A DNA stretch of 64,000 nucleotides, taken from positions 30,673-94,672 of the forward strand of contig JAMOSO010000055.1 of NCBI GenBank assembly GCA_027063065.1. The letters run 5' to 3'. Numbering within the stretch: the first letter of the stretch is position 1; the number at the start of each line of letters is the position of its first letter. This document shows, in pieces, positions 35,515 to 44,674 of the stretch. The notes under the pieces were generated by a model. The model ran no database searches. It saw only the letters and a list, made by a program, of their open reading frames with translations, and had not been told where the DNA came from. The DNA is from Planctomycetota bacterium. GTDB taxonomy: Bacteria > Planctomycetota > JAMOSO01. Position numbers and translations under genes: made by a program.

Positions 35515-36492
35515 ATGTCTATAAATCAAAAATATAATAAATCTATCAAGCAAGCCTCAGAGGCAATTTTGTCTGCTAAGACAATAGCTATTGTTAGCCA
35601 TATCAATCCCGATGGTGATACTTTGGGTTGTTCGTTGGCGTTGGCAAATATTTTGCGTGGCACAGGTAAAAAAATACATTTACTCAACGCCTCTAACTTA
35701 CCAAAGCGATTTGAATTTTTGCCGGGATATAAAAAAATAAAAACAGAATTTGATGGAGTGGTAGACTTGGCGGTATCAGTTGATTGTGCTGGTGCAGATA
35801 GGGTGGGTCAACATGCAGGCATATTTAGCAAGGCTCGCCAAACCCTTGAAATTGATCACCATATTGATGGGTTAGGATATTGCCAAATTTCTGCTTTAGA
35901 TACAGAAGCCGCATCAACTGCTGAGGTTATGTATGATGTAATTAAAACATTCAATATTGATATTAGCAAGCCAGTAGCCACATGTCTTATGACAGCGTTA
36001 ATAACTGATACTCTAAATTTTAGTATATCAGCCACCAGATCTAAGACATTACGCGTGGCTGCACAGATGATTGATATAGGTGTTGATGTTGGTTATATAT
36101 CTAATCAAGCTATTAAATTAAAGACACCTACAGAGCTTAAAATACAGGGACACGCTTTTGATGGGGCTAAGTTTGATTGTGATAATAAATTAGTTGTAAG
36201 TATTTTAAAACAAACAGATTTTGCTAGATTTAACGCTACTATGGATGATGCTGAAGAAGTATCTACTCATTTAATGTGTATTAGAGGGGTACATATAGCT
36301 GTTTTTTTTAGGCAAAGATTAGACGGGTTATTTAGAACGTCTTTGCGTAGTATAGCCAAATATAATTTGTCAAAAATCGCAAAAAAATATAATGGGGGCG
36401 GTCATAAGAATGCTGCTGGCTGTACATTGCATAAACAAGAAATTAATTTATTATTAAATGATTTAAAAAAAGTGGTAGCCGATGCCTTGTAA
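35515..36492 (+). CDS. nrnA: DHH/DHHA1 phosphoesterase (NrnA-like nanoRNase / pAp phosphatase)
   Basis: This 325-residue protein has the N-terminal DHH domain: SHINPDGDTLGCSLAL (motif I with Asp pair), SVDCAGADR (motif II), IDHHIDG (motif III, DHH), and TALITDTLNF (motif IV). The C-terminal DHHA1 domain has KKYNGGGHKNAAGC. These enzymes remove nucleotides from short RNAs and pAp. CysQ also acts on pAp, so the window encodes two such activities. It overlaps the next gene by 11 bases. Confidence 0.9.
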   Translation: MSINQKYNKSIKQASEAILSAKTIAIVSHINPDGDTLGCSLALANILRGTGKKIHLLNASNLPKRFEFLPGYKKIKTEFDGVVDLAVSVDCAGADRVGQHAGIFSKARQTLEIDHHIDGLGYCQISALDTEAASTAEVMYDVIKTFNIDISKPVATCLMTALITDTLNFSISATRSKTLRVAAQMIDIGVDVGYISNQAIKLKTPTELKIQGHAFDGAKFDCDNKLVVSILKQTDFARFNATMDDAEEVSTHLMCIRGVHIAVFFRQRLDGLFRTSLRSIAKYNLSKIAKKYNGGGHKNAAGCTLHKQEINLLLNDLKKVVADAL

Positions 36493-36886
36493 AGATACTA
36501 CTGCCAAAATTATTGTTTGGTTAGATAAAAATGAAAAATTAATTAATTTTGATTTTACAAAATTAAGTTGTTCTAAAATTATTGGAGTTGGAACTCCATT
36601 TATGCAGTTTTGCATAGGTCATCATATAGATGATATATTAGATATTAATTTTGATTTAGCTTTGCAAACATTAAATAGTGATAACGACGAAGAAAATTTT
36701 TTAATGTATTTAGAATGGGACGCATTAAAATCGGCGTTGCAAAGTTATGTTGGTCAAAATTTAGATAGTCAACGTTATCAAGTAGCGTCGATATTACACA
36801 CCGAAGAAGGTGTTAAAATTTCTATTATTATAAAACCTGTCAAAACAATGCCTAAAACATTGTTTTGTTGTAATTCCGGAAAATAA
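36482..36886 (+). CDS. Hypothetical protein, weak IscU/NifU-like resemblance
   Basis: This 134-residue protein is not confidently recognised. A stretch at about 22-75 (FDFTKLSCSKIIGVG..., then GHHIDDILDI) resembles in layout the core of scaffold proteins of the IscU/NifU/TSCPD type, and cysteines occur at about 29 and 44 and near the C-terminus (CC). The gene overlaps the nrnA-like gene and is four bases upstream of miaB, an Fe-S enzyme, so an assembly role is conceivable. This is inference and weak. Confidence 0.4.
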   Translation: MPCKDTTAKIIVWLDKNEKLINFDFTKLSCSKIIGVGTPFMQFCIGHHIDDILDINFDLALQTLNSDNDEENFLMYLEWDALKSALQSYVGQNLDSQRYQVASILHTEEGVKISIIIKPVKTMPKTLFCCNSGK

Positions 36887-36890
36887 AATT

Positions 36891-38210
36891 ATGAAAAAAG
36901 CATTTATACAAACATTTGGCTGTCAAATGAATGAACACGACAGCGATAGAATTAAAGTATTATTAAAGCGTGAAAATTATGAAATCACTGATAATATGGA
37001 TGAGGCAAAATTGATTTTATTAAATACTTGTTCGGTGCGTGAAAACCCTGAAAATAAAGTGTATTCTTTAATCGGTACATTAAAATCACGTAAACAAACA
37101 GAAGATGATTTAATTATCGGTGTCGGTGGTTGCGTGGCTCAACAAGAGGGTAAAAATATATTAAAACGCAATAATATGGTAGATTTGGTTTTTGGCCCAG
37201 ATAATATTTTTCATATTGGTGAAATGTTAGCTGAAGTAAAAGCGGGCAATCGTGTGGTGCGTGTCGCTTGGCAAGAACGTAAGAAAAAAGTGCAAAATTT
37301 TATACCAGAGTCTGAAATAAAAACTGGCAAAGTAAAAGCTGGCAAGGCATTAGTGTCTATTACTAAAGGTTGTGATAATTTTTGTAGCTATTGTATTGTA
37401 CCATATACACGAGGTCGTTTGGTTAGTCGAGATCATGAAAATATTTTGGAAGAATGTTCAAATTTGATAAATAAAGGTGCGGTCGAAATCACTTTATTAG
37501 GTCAAAATGTAAATTCTTATGGAACAGAAGAATATGGTTTTCCTGAATTATTAAAAGATGTTGCCGATATTGATGGATTAAAAAGATTGCGTTTTACATC
37601 ACCATATCCCAATGACTGGACTAATGAATTGTCAGATTTGTTAACATCGCATCCTAACATTTGTAATCAATTGCATTTACCATTTCAAGCGGGTGGTGAT
37701 AATGTATTAAAAGCTATGAAAAGAGATCACAAAATAAAAACTTATTTGGAGAAGATGCATTATTTAAAGTCTATTAATCCAGATATTGCATTGGGTACAG
37801 ATTTAATTGTTGGATTTCCTGGAGAAACAGAAGAAGATTTTGAGTGTACTTTAGATGTTATGCGTCAATTGCAATTTAAACAAGTATTTGCGTATAAATA
37901 TTCGCCTAGACCTGGCACTAAAGCTTTGAGTTTGGGAGACACTGTAAGCCGCCAAGATAAAGAAAAAAGATTGGCAAAGGTTTTAGATTTGCATCAAGAA
38001 ATAGCAGGAAAGTTATTACAAGCCGATGTTGGAAAATATGTTAGTGTTTTGATAGAAGGCAAAGATTTATTTACTGATAATGCTGTTAAAGGACGTACAG
38101 AAGCCAATACCCAAATTACAATTGAAAATTGTGATGCAAAGTCAGGTGATTTAATTATGGCAGAAGTTACACAAGCTAGGGCATATTCATTGGTTGGTAA
38201 GGCTTTATAG
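36891..38210 (+). CDS. miaB: tRNA-2-methylthio-N6-dimethylallyladenosine synthase MiaB
   Basis: This 439-residue radical-SAM methylthiotransferase has the N-terminal UPF0004 domain with three cluster cysteines (FGCQMNEHDS, NTCSVREN, GGCVAQQEG), the radical-SAM motif CDNFCSYC, VPYTRGR, and a C-terminal TRAM domain (about 370-437). It thiomethylates i6A37 in tRNAs that read UNN codons. MiaA is not in this window. U32 proteins that also modify tRNA follow. Confidence 0.97.
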   Translation: MKKAFIQTFGCQMNEHDSDRIKVLLKRENYEITDNMDEAKLILLNTCSVRENPENKVYSLIGTLKSRKQTEDDLIIGVGGCVAQQEGKNILKRNNMVDLVFGPDNIFHIGEMLAEVKAGNRVVRVAWQERKKKVQNFIPESEIKTGKVKAGKALVSITKGCDNFCSYCIVPYTRGRLVSRDHENILEECSNLINKGAVEITLLGQNVNSYGTEEYGFPELLKDVADIDGLKRLRFTSPYPNDWTNELSDLLTSHPNICNQLHLPFQAGGDNVLKAMKRDHKIKTYLEKMHYLKSINPDIALGTDLIVGFPGETEEDFECTLDVMRQLQFKQVFAYKYSPRPGTKALSLGDTVSRQDKEKRLAKVLDLHQEIAGKLLQADVGKYVSVLIEGKDLFTDNAVKGRTEANTQITIENCDAKSGDLIMAEVTQARAYSLVGKAL

Positions 38211-38215
38211 TTTTA

Positions 38216-39421
38216 ATGACACAAACTAGGCAGAAACCAGAGTTGTTAGCCCCTGCGGGAAATTTAGCAAAATTAAAGTTGGCTTTTGATTATGGAGCTG
38301 ATGCTGTTTATATCGGTGGAACGCGCTTTGGTTTACGTAAAGCAGCGGATAATTTTTCGATTTATGAAATGGCTAAGGGTATTGATTATGCCCATAACAG
38401 AAATAAAAAAGTTTATGTTGTTCTTAATGGGATGGCACATCAAGAGGATTTTGTTAATATAAAATCTGCTATTAATGAGTTAAAGACTATTAATCCAGAT
38501 GCATTTATTGTCTCCGATACAGGCGTTGCTTCGCTGGTTAAAAACCATTCTGCAGTACCTATACATACGTCTACTCAAGCGTCTGTTTTAAATTGGCGAG
38601 CGGCAAAAATATGGCAGAATTTAGGGGCTAGTCGTGTAGTAGTAGGGCGTGAATTAAGCCTTGAAGATTGTAAACTGATAAATCTAAAAACAGGCATTCA
38701 AGTCGAGACGTTTATACATGGTTCTATGTGTATTAGTCATTCTGGGAAATGCCATATTTCAAATTATTTTGCCGGTCGAGATTCCAATCGAGGTGGGTGT
38801 ATTCAAAGTTGCAGATATAGATATGATTTTAATATCAAATCTAAGCAACAGTCTAAATTTTTAATGAATGCACGAGATATTATGGCAATTTCTTTAGTCC
38901 CTAAAATTTTACAAAATAATATAGCCTCATTAAAGATTGAAGGGCGTATGAAATCAGAGCTGTATATAGCTACTGCTGTGCGTTGTTATCGCAAGGCTAT
39001 TGATGAATGTTGGCAAGGTTTAGAAGTTGATTTTAAAGCTTTGGAACACGAATTATCTGGTATATCAAATCGAGGTTTTACTAGTGGTAATTTAGAAACT
39101 AAGGCTGGAGCCGATTCAATTAATTATCAATATGCTGGTTACAATCGTTACACATCTTTTATGGGTACGGTTAAGGGTGTTGATGATGTTAAGGGATTAG
39201 CCATTGAAGTGCGTGAAAATATTAATATAGGCGATCATTTACAATGTTTAAGTAAGGATGGTAATATTTATCCTTTAGAAGTTACTAGCTTGACTAATCT
39301 TAATGGCGGTCTTTTAGATAGGGCAACACCAAATAAAATGGTTTGGATTAAGGCTGATTTTAATCCAGCAATAGGCGCTTTAATACGCAAGGTTTTGCAT
39401 AAAACAGAAACGAGAACATAA
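38216..39421 (+). CDS. Peptidase U32-family protein, TrhP-like, with Fe-S cysteines
   Basis: This 401-residue protein has PELLAPAGN at the start and the U32 signature with C172, C179, C195 and C199 in the spacing CX6CX15CX3C, expected to hold an Fe-S cluster. The substrate-barrel motif STQASVLNWRAAK and IEGRMKSE are typical. Characterised relatives (TrhP) use prephenate to hydroxylate uridine 34 of tRNA. The label peptidase is historical. Position next to miaB agrees with tRNA modification. A second, cysteine-less U32 gene follows directly (one-base overlap). Confidence 0.88.
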   Translation: MTQTRQKPELLAPAGNLAKLKLAFDYGADAVYIGGTRFGLRKAADNFSIYEMAKGIDYAHNRNKKVYVVLNGMAHQEDFVNIKSAINELKTINPDAFIVSDTGVASLVKNHSAVPIHTSTQASVLNWRAAKIWQNLGASRVVVGRELSLEDCKLINLKTGIQVETFIHGSMCISHSGKCHISNYFAGRDSNRGGCIQSCRYRYDFNIKSKQQSKFLMNARDIMAISLVPKILQNNIASLKIEGRMKSELYIATAVRCYRKAIDECWQGLEVDFKALEHELSGISNRGFTSGNLETKAGADSINYQYAGYNRYTSFMGTVKGVDDVKGLAIEVRENINIGDHLQCLSKDGNIYPLEVTSLTNLNGGLLDRATPNKMVWIKADFNPAIGALIRKVLHKTETRT

Positions 39422-40638
39422 TGCCCGCAAATTACAAGCCAATTTTTATAACTTATATTTCAAAAAGTGCAGATGTTGTTGATTTTGTAGATGCCGGATT
39501 TAAATCTTTAATTATTGATGTTCCACTGTTTAGTTTAGGGGCTGTAAATAATGATTGTGTGCAAACAGATGTAAGTGTTATAAAGCAAATTTATGATGCT
39601 ATTAAACAGTATAGATCTGATATTGAGGTGTCTTTGTGTATAGACGTTTTGTTTTACGATAAATTTGAAAAGCCGTTTCAAACAGTAATTAAATATGCTT
39701 TATCTGTTGGTATTGAAGAGTTTCGTGTGCAAGATTTTGGTTTAGCATATTTGATTAAGGAGATATCTGCAAAAGCAAGAATAATTTTTACACCTATGAT
39801 AGGTTATGCTAATAGTAAGTCTTTGCAAGCTTGCGTAAAAAGTATGGGTTTATCAGGGGTGTCTTTGCCTATTGAAATGTCTCAAAATGATATAATCTTA
39901 GCAACTCACTCTCTTGCAAATGTTACTATTGATTTATTGGTACAGGGGAGCATATTATTGCAGTATTCTCCACGGCGTATGATATCAGGTGCTATTGGCG
40001 AAGATATGTTAAATAGTACAGAAAATTATTTTAATATAGAGGCGACAGATCAAAATAATAGAAAATGTTTTTTTAATGATAATCAACACGGTTTAACTAT
40101 GTATGCTGGTATTGAGAGAAGCTTATTAAAAAAAATGGATACATTAATAACATTGCCTATTGATAGGTGGTTGTTTGATTGTCGTCAAAGTAGCAACAGT
40201 TTAAAATATGCAATTAAATCGGCATACGCCTATAATGCATATTATGATGCTGTAATAGAGGGTGATAATAATTATGTAATGAAAGCGTATCTTGATGAAT
40301 TTTATAAGTTAACGTTACGTAAACAACATGCTGGTTTTTTTATGGCTAATCGCACTGATAAAACAGATTTTGAAGCTATAAATAAAAGAGAATCTAGGCG
40401 TGATGTAGGTATGGTTATCGATAGTATACGCGATAAAAACTTAACCATAGAGTTGTATGAAGATATTGCCATAGGCGAGCTTTTAGAGTTTCATACTCCA
40501 GAGGGCAGAATAAAAAAATTACGATTGGATAGTATGAAAGATTTGCATGATTGCCAATTATCCTCGGCAAAAGAGGGGGATATTATACGTATAACTTGGA
40601 TGCGGGCAGTGGTTGTTAAAACAAAGCTCAGAAGATGA
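39421..40638 (+). CDS. Degenerate U32-like protein lacking the Fe-S cysteines
   Basis: This 405-residue protein aligns in layout with the gene before it: a TIM-barrel N-terminal half (IIDVPLFSLG, FTPMIGYANSKSLQA, GVSLPIEMS), a VQGSILLQYSPRRMISGA strand, and a small barrel-like C-terminal domain (about 340-405). The cluster cysteines are gone: in the equivalent strand GSMC is GSIL (L179) and SGKC is SPRR (R186). It starts on the previous stop (TAATG), so the pair are probably subunits. It may be a structural partner, like the UbiU/UbiV pair, or a diverged paralogue. Confidence 0.7.
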   Translation: MPANYKPIFITYISKSADVVDFVDAGFKSLIIDVPLFSLGAVNNDCVQTDVSVIKQIYDAIKQYRSDIEVSLCIDVLFYDKFEKPFQTVIKYALSVGIEEFRVQDFGLAYLIKEISAKARIIFTPMIGYANSKSLQACVKSMGLSGVSLPIEMSQNDIILATHSLANVTIDLLVQGSILLQYSPRRMISGAIGEDMLNSTENYFNIEATDQNNRKCFFNDNQHGLTMYAGIERSLLKKMDTLITLPIDRWLFDCRQSSNSLKYAIKSAYAYNAYYDAVIEGDNNYVMKAYLDEFYKLTLRKQHAGFFMANRTDKTDFEAINKRESRRDVGMVIDSIRDKNLTIELYEDIAIGELLEFHTPEGRIKKLRLDSMKDLHDCQLSSAKEGDIIRITWMRAVVVKTKLRR

Positions 40639-41396
40639 AGCTTATTTATTTAGATAATGTGGATTCCACTAATTTATGGGCAAAACAAAATGCCAATAGA
40701 TTTAATGAAGATATATTGGTTTATACTGACAATCAAACAGCAGGCTATGGGCGTTTTGGCAGAGATTGGTGTTCGCCCAAAGGTAGTAGTTTGGCGTTTT
40801 CATTGTTATTATCACCACCTATTGATATTGCTTATTGGCCAAATTGCTCGCAGGTGGTCGCCGTAGTTGTAGCCAGTTATTTTGCGGATAATTTAGGATT
40901 AAGGCCTTGTTTAAAGTGGCCAAATGATATTTTATTTGATAATAAAAAAGCGGTTGGTATTTTGGCAGAGACAACTCAGCTTGGAAACCTAGATAAAAGG
41001 TTGATAGTTGGTGTTGGTATTAATGTAAAACAAAATATTGCATTAGCTACACAAGTTGCAAAGCCAATTGTCTCTTTAGAGGAAATGGGTGTAGTTATTG
41101 ATGTGCAAAGTTTAATAAAAAATTTACAGCCATTAATACAGTCTAGCCTAGTTGAATATTATCAAAATGGTTTTCAATCATTTGCTAATGTATGGCGTAT
41201 ACTTGGAGAAGACATAGGTCGAAAGGTTTATTTACACAATGGTAATAATTCGTTAGAAGGATTTATTTCTGCTGTTAATGATGATGGTTCTTTATGCCTT
41301 AGTGATACGCAAGGCTATAAACATACAATATCATCAGGTGAGATTGAATATTTAAGTTCTAAAAAGGATATAAATGATTATAGATACAATAGATAA
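40635..41396 (+). CDS. birA: Biotin-[acetyl-CoA carboxylase] ligase BirA (group I)
   Basis: This 253-residue protein is a biotin-protein ligase with LDNVDSTNLWAK, DNQTAGYGRFGRDW (the Gly-rich biotin/AMP loop), KWPNDILFDNKKAVGILAET and a C-terminal SH3-like domain (about 210-250). It has no N-terminal helix-turn-helix, so it modifies carboxylases but does not repress biotin genes. It overlaps the upstream gene by four bases and yhcH by 23, extending the operon from nrnA. Confidence 0.95.
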   Translation: MKLIYLDNVDSTNLWAKQNANRFNEDILVYTDNQTAGYGRFGRDWCSPKGSSLAFSLLLSPPIDIAYWPNCSQVVAVVVASYFADNLGLRPCLKWPNDILFDNKKAVGILAETTQLGNLDKRLIVGVGINVKQNIALATQVAKPIVSLEEMGVVIDVQSLIKNLQPLIQSSLVEYYQNGFQSFANVWRILGEDIGRKVYLHNGNNSLEGFISAVNDDGSLCLSDTQGYKHTISSGEIEYLSSKKDINDYRYNR

Positions 41397-41817
41397 TTTA
41401 AAAAAATATAAAGATTTAAATAGTAATATTTCAGCGGTTGTTAATTTTTGTAAAAATAAAAATTTGCAAAACTTGCCTGATGGACGCTTTGATATAGATG
41501 GTGATAACGCTTTTGGTATTGTAATGACAATGGATTTACGTAAACCAAATGAGGCTAAGTTAGAGACTCATCGTAAATACATTGATATTCAATTGGTTTT
41601 AAAAAATGAAGAAAAAATGGGATATACTCCATTGGAAGATTTGTTAATATCGGAAGGCTACGATTTAAAAACTGATTTGGAATTTTGGCAAGATAAAATA
41701 CAAAGTTTATTTACAGTTAAATATAATCAATTTGCTATGTTTTTTACCGATGATGGACATATGCCGTTAATAGGTGAAGGACAAGTTAAAAAGATTGTAT
41801 TTAAACTGCATGTTTAA
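41374..41817 (+). CDS. YhcH/YjgK/YiaL family (DUF386) protein
   Basis: This 147-residue cupin-fold protein has the YhcH signature: HRKYIDIQLVLKNEEKMGY and FAMFFTDDGHMP. Characterised members act on sugars, including sialic-acid anomer isomerisation in the Nan pathway and sugar-acid enzymes. Here it is the last gene of a housekeeping operon, but the neuB sialic-acid synthase lies less than 1 kb away on the opposite strand. Its stop shares a TTAA with the convergent exbB-like gene. Confidence 0.8.
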   Translation: MIIDTIDNLKKYKDLNSNISAVVNFCKNKNLQNLPDGRFDIDGDNAFGIVMTMDLRKPNEAKLETHRKYIDIQLVLKNEEKMGYTPLEDLLISEGYDLKTDLEFWQDKIQSLFTVKYNQFAMFFTDDGHMPLIGEGQVKKIVFKLHV

Positions 41818-42536
41818 TCGCAATTTTCTGATTGTTTTATAAATAAATTTTTGTTTTCAACTGCAAAGTCAATTAAATCACTTTCCATATCACGAAAGAT
41901 ATTTTCTAATTTTGCTTTAAAATAATGATAAAATAAATAGCAAGGTATTGCTATGCCAAGACCTACTGCTGTAGTTACTAGAGCTTCAGATATGCCACCT
42001 GCTAATAGTTCACCTTTTCCCATGGCACGTTGTTCAGCGACAACTGTAAAAGCTTTTATCATACCCAATACAGTACCCATTAAGCCCAATAAAGGCGCAA
42101 CTCCTGATATTACGCCTAATACTTTAGTGCGTGATTGTGTGTTTGAAAATTCATGATCAATTTTATCAGTTATTGTTGACTGTATTTCTTGACGGGTATA
42201 ATCGCCACGCTTGATAATGGCTAAACTAATTTTAGCTAATTGACTTTGGTTTGTTTGGCACAGCTCAATAGCAGAATGTAAAGAAGTTTGTTGTAATGCT
42301 TCGTTTAAATTGTAAATAAAATTTTTAGGAGCAATGCTTGTTTTTCTTATGGCGATAAACCGTTCGAAAATAAATGCTACAGCTATTATAGAACATGAAA
42401 TTAGTGGTATCATCATCCAGCCACCCTGTATTATCCAAATACCATTTTCGCTATTGTTACTTGGTATATCTTGCGCTATGACGTTATAAGAAGTAGTTAA
42501 AAATAATGAAATTGCAAAAAATAAGCGTGTGTACAT
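41814..42536 (-). CDS. MotA/TolQ/ExbB family proton channel with signal-peptide-like N-terminus
   Basis: This 240-residue membrane protein has an N-terminal hydrophobic stretch resembling a signal peptide (about 5-21, then AQDIP), then three further membrane segments. The family core has PLLGLMGTVLGMIKAF and ITSEALVTTAVGLGIAIP-like sequence (GISEALVTTAVGLGIAIPCYL). ExbB-type proteins form a proton-driven pentamer with ExbD/TolR. No ExbD/TolR gene adjoins it. It is the last gene after neuB on the same strand, but 103 bp apart, so it may be a separate unit. Confidence 0.85.
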   Translation of the reverse strand: MYTRLFFAISLFLTTSYNVIAQDIPSNNSENGIWIIQGGWMMIPLISCSIIAVAFIFERFIAIRKTSIAPKNFIYNLNEALQQTSLHSAIELCQTNQSQLAKISLAIIKRGDYTRQEIQSTITDKIDHEFSNTQSRTKVLGVISGVAPLLGLMGTVLGMIKAFTVVAEQRAMGKGELLAGGISEALVTTAVGLGIAIPCYLFYHYFKAKLENIFRDMESDLIDFAVENKNLFIKQSENCD

Positions 42537-42639
42537 AAATATCCTTAATTAAAATAAATATATTACTAATTAGTATGAGCTCTGCAAGTATACATAAAAA
42601 ATGATTATTTTATACTTGTTTAATTAATTGTAGTTTTAT

Positions 42640-43641
42640 TTAGCTATCGAGCCAGTCCCATAATAAAGGGGTGTCGTTTTTGATGTTAATTTTGGCTTTT
42701 TTACCAATTACATTTTGTAATTCTTGTGGTTGTATACCTCCATTTGGGCGTTTAGCTATTATGTTGTTTTCTTTTAAAATCTGTCCGATTTTGAGAGGTT
42801 TGATTAAAACCAAAGAGCGTCTGCCTATATGGCGATTTTCCATTTCATCTGTTTGTACTGTTTTGGAATAGTCACCAAGCATAGTCTCTGCTTCGCGGAT
42901 TTTTTGAACTAGCTCCAAAAATGTTTGTTTATTGGCACTTGCTTTATGATCTGGGCCAGGCAAGTTGTTATCTAGCGTAAGGTGTTTTTCGATAATATGC
43001 GCACCACATCCAACAGCGCCTATTGCAGCTGTTGTACCTATGGTGTGATCAGAGAAACCAACCGGTAAGCCAAACTTGTGTTTTAAAAATGCAATACTTT
43101 GCAAGTTTACTTGATGGGGCAAAGTAGGGTATGCTGAGGTACAATGTAATAAATGAATATTATTATAATTTAATAAATCTAGTGTGTTTTTTATTTCATC
43201 AGTTTTGGCCATGCCTGTTGATAAAATTATTGATAGGTTATGTTTTATTGCTCGTTTTAATAATGGTATATTAGTTAAGTCGCCAGAACTAAATTTCATA
43301 TATTTTAAATTTAAAGTTATTAAAAAATCTAATGCTCTATAGTCAAATGGAGTACATAGGTAATTTATATTTAATTTGTTTGCATATTCATATAGTTGCA
43401 TTTGTTGTTGGTTGCTCAGGCATAACTTGTTGAGCATAGCCAGTTGCGTTTCAGTGTCCTTATCATTTTTTTGATATTTACTTTTAGGTGTATTGGTACA
43501 TACTAAGTCATTGGGATAGAAATGTTGAAATTTAATAGCATCTGCACCTACTTCTTTAGCTGTTTCTATTAATTTTTTAGCTATTTGCATATCGCCATTA
43601 TGATTTACTCCAGCTTCTGCAATTATATAAATTTTAGTCAT
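42640..43641 (-). CDS. neuB: N-acetylneuraminate (sialic acid) synthase NeuB family
   Basis: This 333-residue protein is a PEP-dependent aldolase: IIAEAGVNHNGDMQ at the start, GADAIKFQ, and a C-terminal SAF (antifreeze-like) domain from about residue 275 (RRSLVLIKPLKIGQIL, IAKRPNGGI). It condenses PEP with ManNAc (or a related hexosamine for legionaminic or pseudaminic acid). It is in the glycan operon, overlapping apbE by eight bases. The activating NeuA gene is absent, so the exact nonulosonic acid cannot be decided. Confidence 0.9.
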   Translation of the reverse strand: MTKIYIIAEAGVNHNGDMQIAKKLIETAKEVGADAIKFQHFYPNDLVCTNTPKSKYQKNDKDTETQLAMLNKLCLSNQQQMQLYEYANKLNINYLCTPFDYRALDFLITLNLKYMKFSSGDLTNIPLLKRAIKHNLSIILSTGMAKTDEIKNTLDLLNYNNIHLLHCTSAYPTLPHQVNLQSIAFLKHKFGLPVGFSDHTIGTTAAIGAVGCGAHIIEKHLTLDNNLPGPDHKASANKQTFLELVQKIREAETMLGDYSKTVQTDEMENRHIGRRSLVLIKPLKIGQILKENNIIAKRPNGGIQPQELQNVIGKKAKINIKNDTPLLWDWLDS

Positions 43642-44668
43642 TTGTGTTTTGTTTTTGCCAATTTTTTGAATAGTAAGCTTTAATTTTTTTGTTTTGATGT
43701 TGTAAAATTAGAATCTTAAAATCAGACAATTGGTTGGCTAAATTTAAACTTTTTTGTGGTGGTAATATGCAAAATGCAGTGGCAAAGGCGTCCGCTTGAG
43801 AACCTGTTGGTGCAATGACGGTAGCTCCAGCAATATTTTTTATTGGCCAACCAGTATTTGGATTAATGATATGCGTCAATATATGAGTGCCAATTTTATA
43901 TTTTTGTTCGTAGTCACCAGAAGTTGCTATAGCGATTTTTTTGCGAACTATTAATGTTTGTATTGATTTGTCTTTTATTAAAGGGTCTTGTATGCCTATT
44001 CGCCAAGGGGCATCTTCGCCTCGTACTAATAAGTCTCTACCTACATCGATTAAGTAGTTATAAATGCCTAAAGATTCTAGCACCGTAGCTATAATATCTG
44101 CTGTATACCCTTTGCCAATTGCTCCAAAATCAAAGCTAGTACCAATGGGGGCTTGCAATATTAAATTGTTAATATGGGCGCCATTATTAAATGTAGTTGG
44201 TTTTAAATGATTAATTAAATCTTGGTCAGGTAATTTTTTGTCTTTTTTGGCTTTTCTCCATAGATTTATTAAAGGCTTAACAGTAATGTCAAAAGCACCA
44301 GATGTAGTTTGGCTATATTGAAAACTGGTTTGCATTAAATCTGCCATAGATTTACTTATTTTAAATGGTTTGGTAGATGTTTTGAAATGGTTGTTAATAG
44401 CGGTTATTTCTGATTGTTTTTGATATGTGCTTATACGCTGTTCTATTTGATACGCTTTATCAAAGGCTGTTTTAAAAGCTTGTTGAGCTAAGTCTTTATC
44501 GATACCGCGTACAGTTATTGACACTATAGTGCCCATCATAGGACGGCTTTCTTGCCATGAGCTTTGCAATAATCGTTGGCGGTTATCCATACTTATTAAG
44601 TAGGTTAATGTGGCTAATAATAATACGATAAGTAAAATAGTTTTAGGTAGTGATTTGTTAGTAAGCAT
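43634..44668 (-). CDS. apbE: FAD:protein FMN transferase ApbE
   Basis: This 344-residue protein has an N-terminal hydrophobic anchor (about 9-26) without a lipobox Cys, then MMGTIVSITVRG, FDFGAIGKGYTADI (the FAD-binding stretch) and HIINPNTGWPI, ATVIAPTGSQADAFATA with the metal Asp. ApbE covalently attaches FMN to flavoproteins such as Na+-NQR and Rnf subunits, none of which is encoded here. It overlaps neuB by eight bases and follows the truncated sugar-transferase frame by six, inside a glycan operon that has no evident need of FMN transfer. Confidence 0.94.
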   Translation of the reverse strand: MLTNKSLPKTILLIVLLLATLTYLISMDNRQRLLQSSWQESRPMMGTIVSITVRGIDKDLAQQAFKTAFDKAYQIEQRISTYQKQSEITAINNHFKTSTKPFKISKSMADLMQTSFQYSQTTSGAFDITVKPLINLWRKAKKDKKLPDQDLINHLKPTTFNNGAHINNLILQAPIGTSFDFGAIGKGYTADIIATVLESLGIYNYLIDVGRDLLVRGEDAPWRIGIQDPLIKDKSIQTLIVRKKIAIATSGDYEQKYKIGTHILTHIINPNTGWPIKNIAGATVIAPTGSQADAFATAFCILPPQKSLNLANQLSDFKILILQHQNKKIKAYYSKNWQKQNTND

Positions 44669-44674
44669 TTGTGT

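Noticed and set aside
39421-40638. UbiV (ubiquinone hydroxylase subunit) as identity
   Set aside because: The organism makes menaquinone and this protein lacks the cluster cysteines UbiV has.
42585-42618. 8-bp inverted repeat (CAAGTATA/TATACTTG) ahead of neuB's 3' end
   Set aside because: A-T rich, 18-base loop, no T run; too weak for a terminator and not near a promoter.
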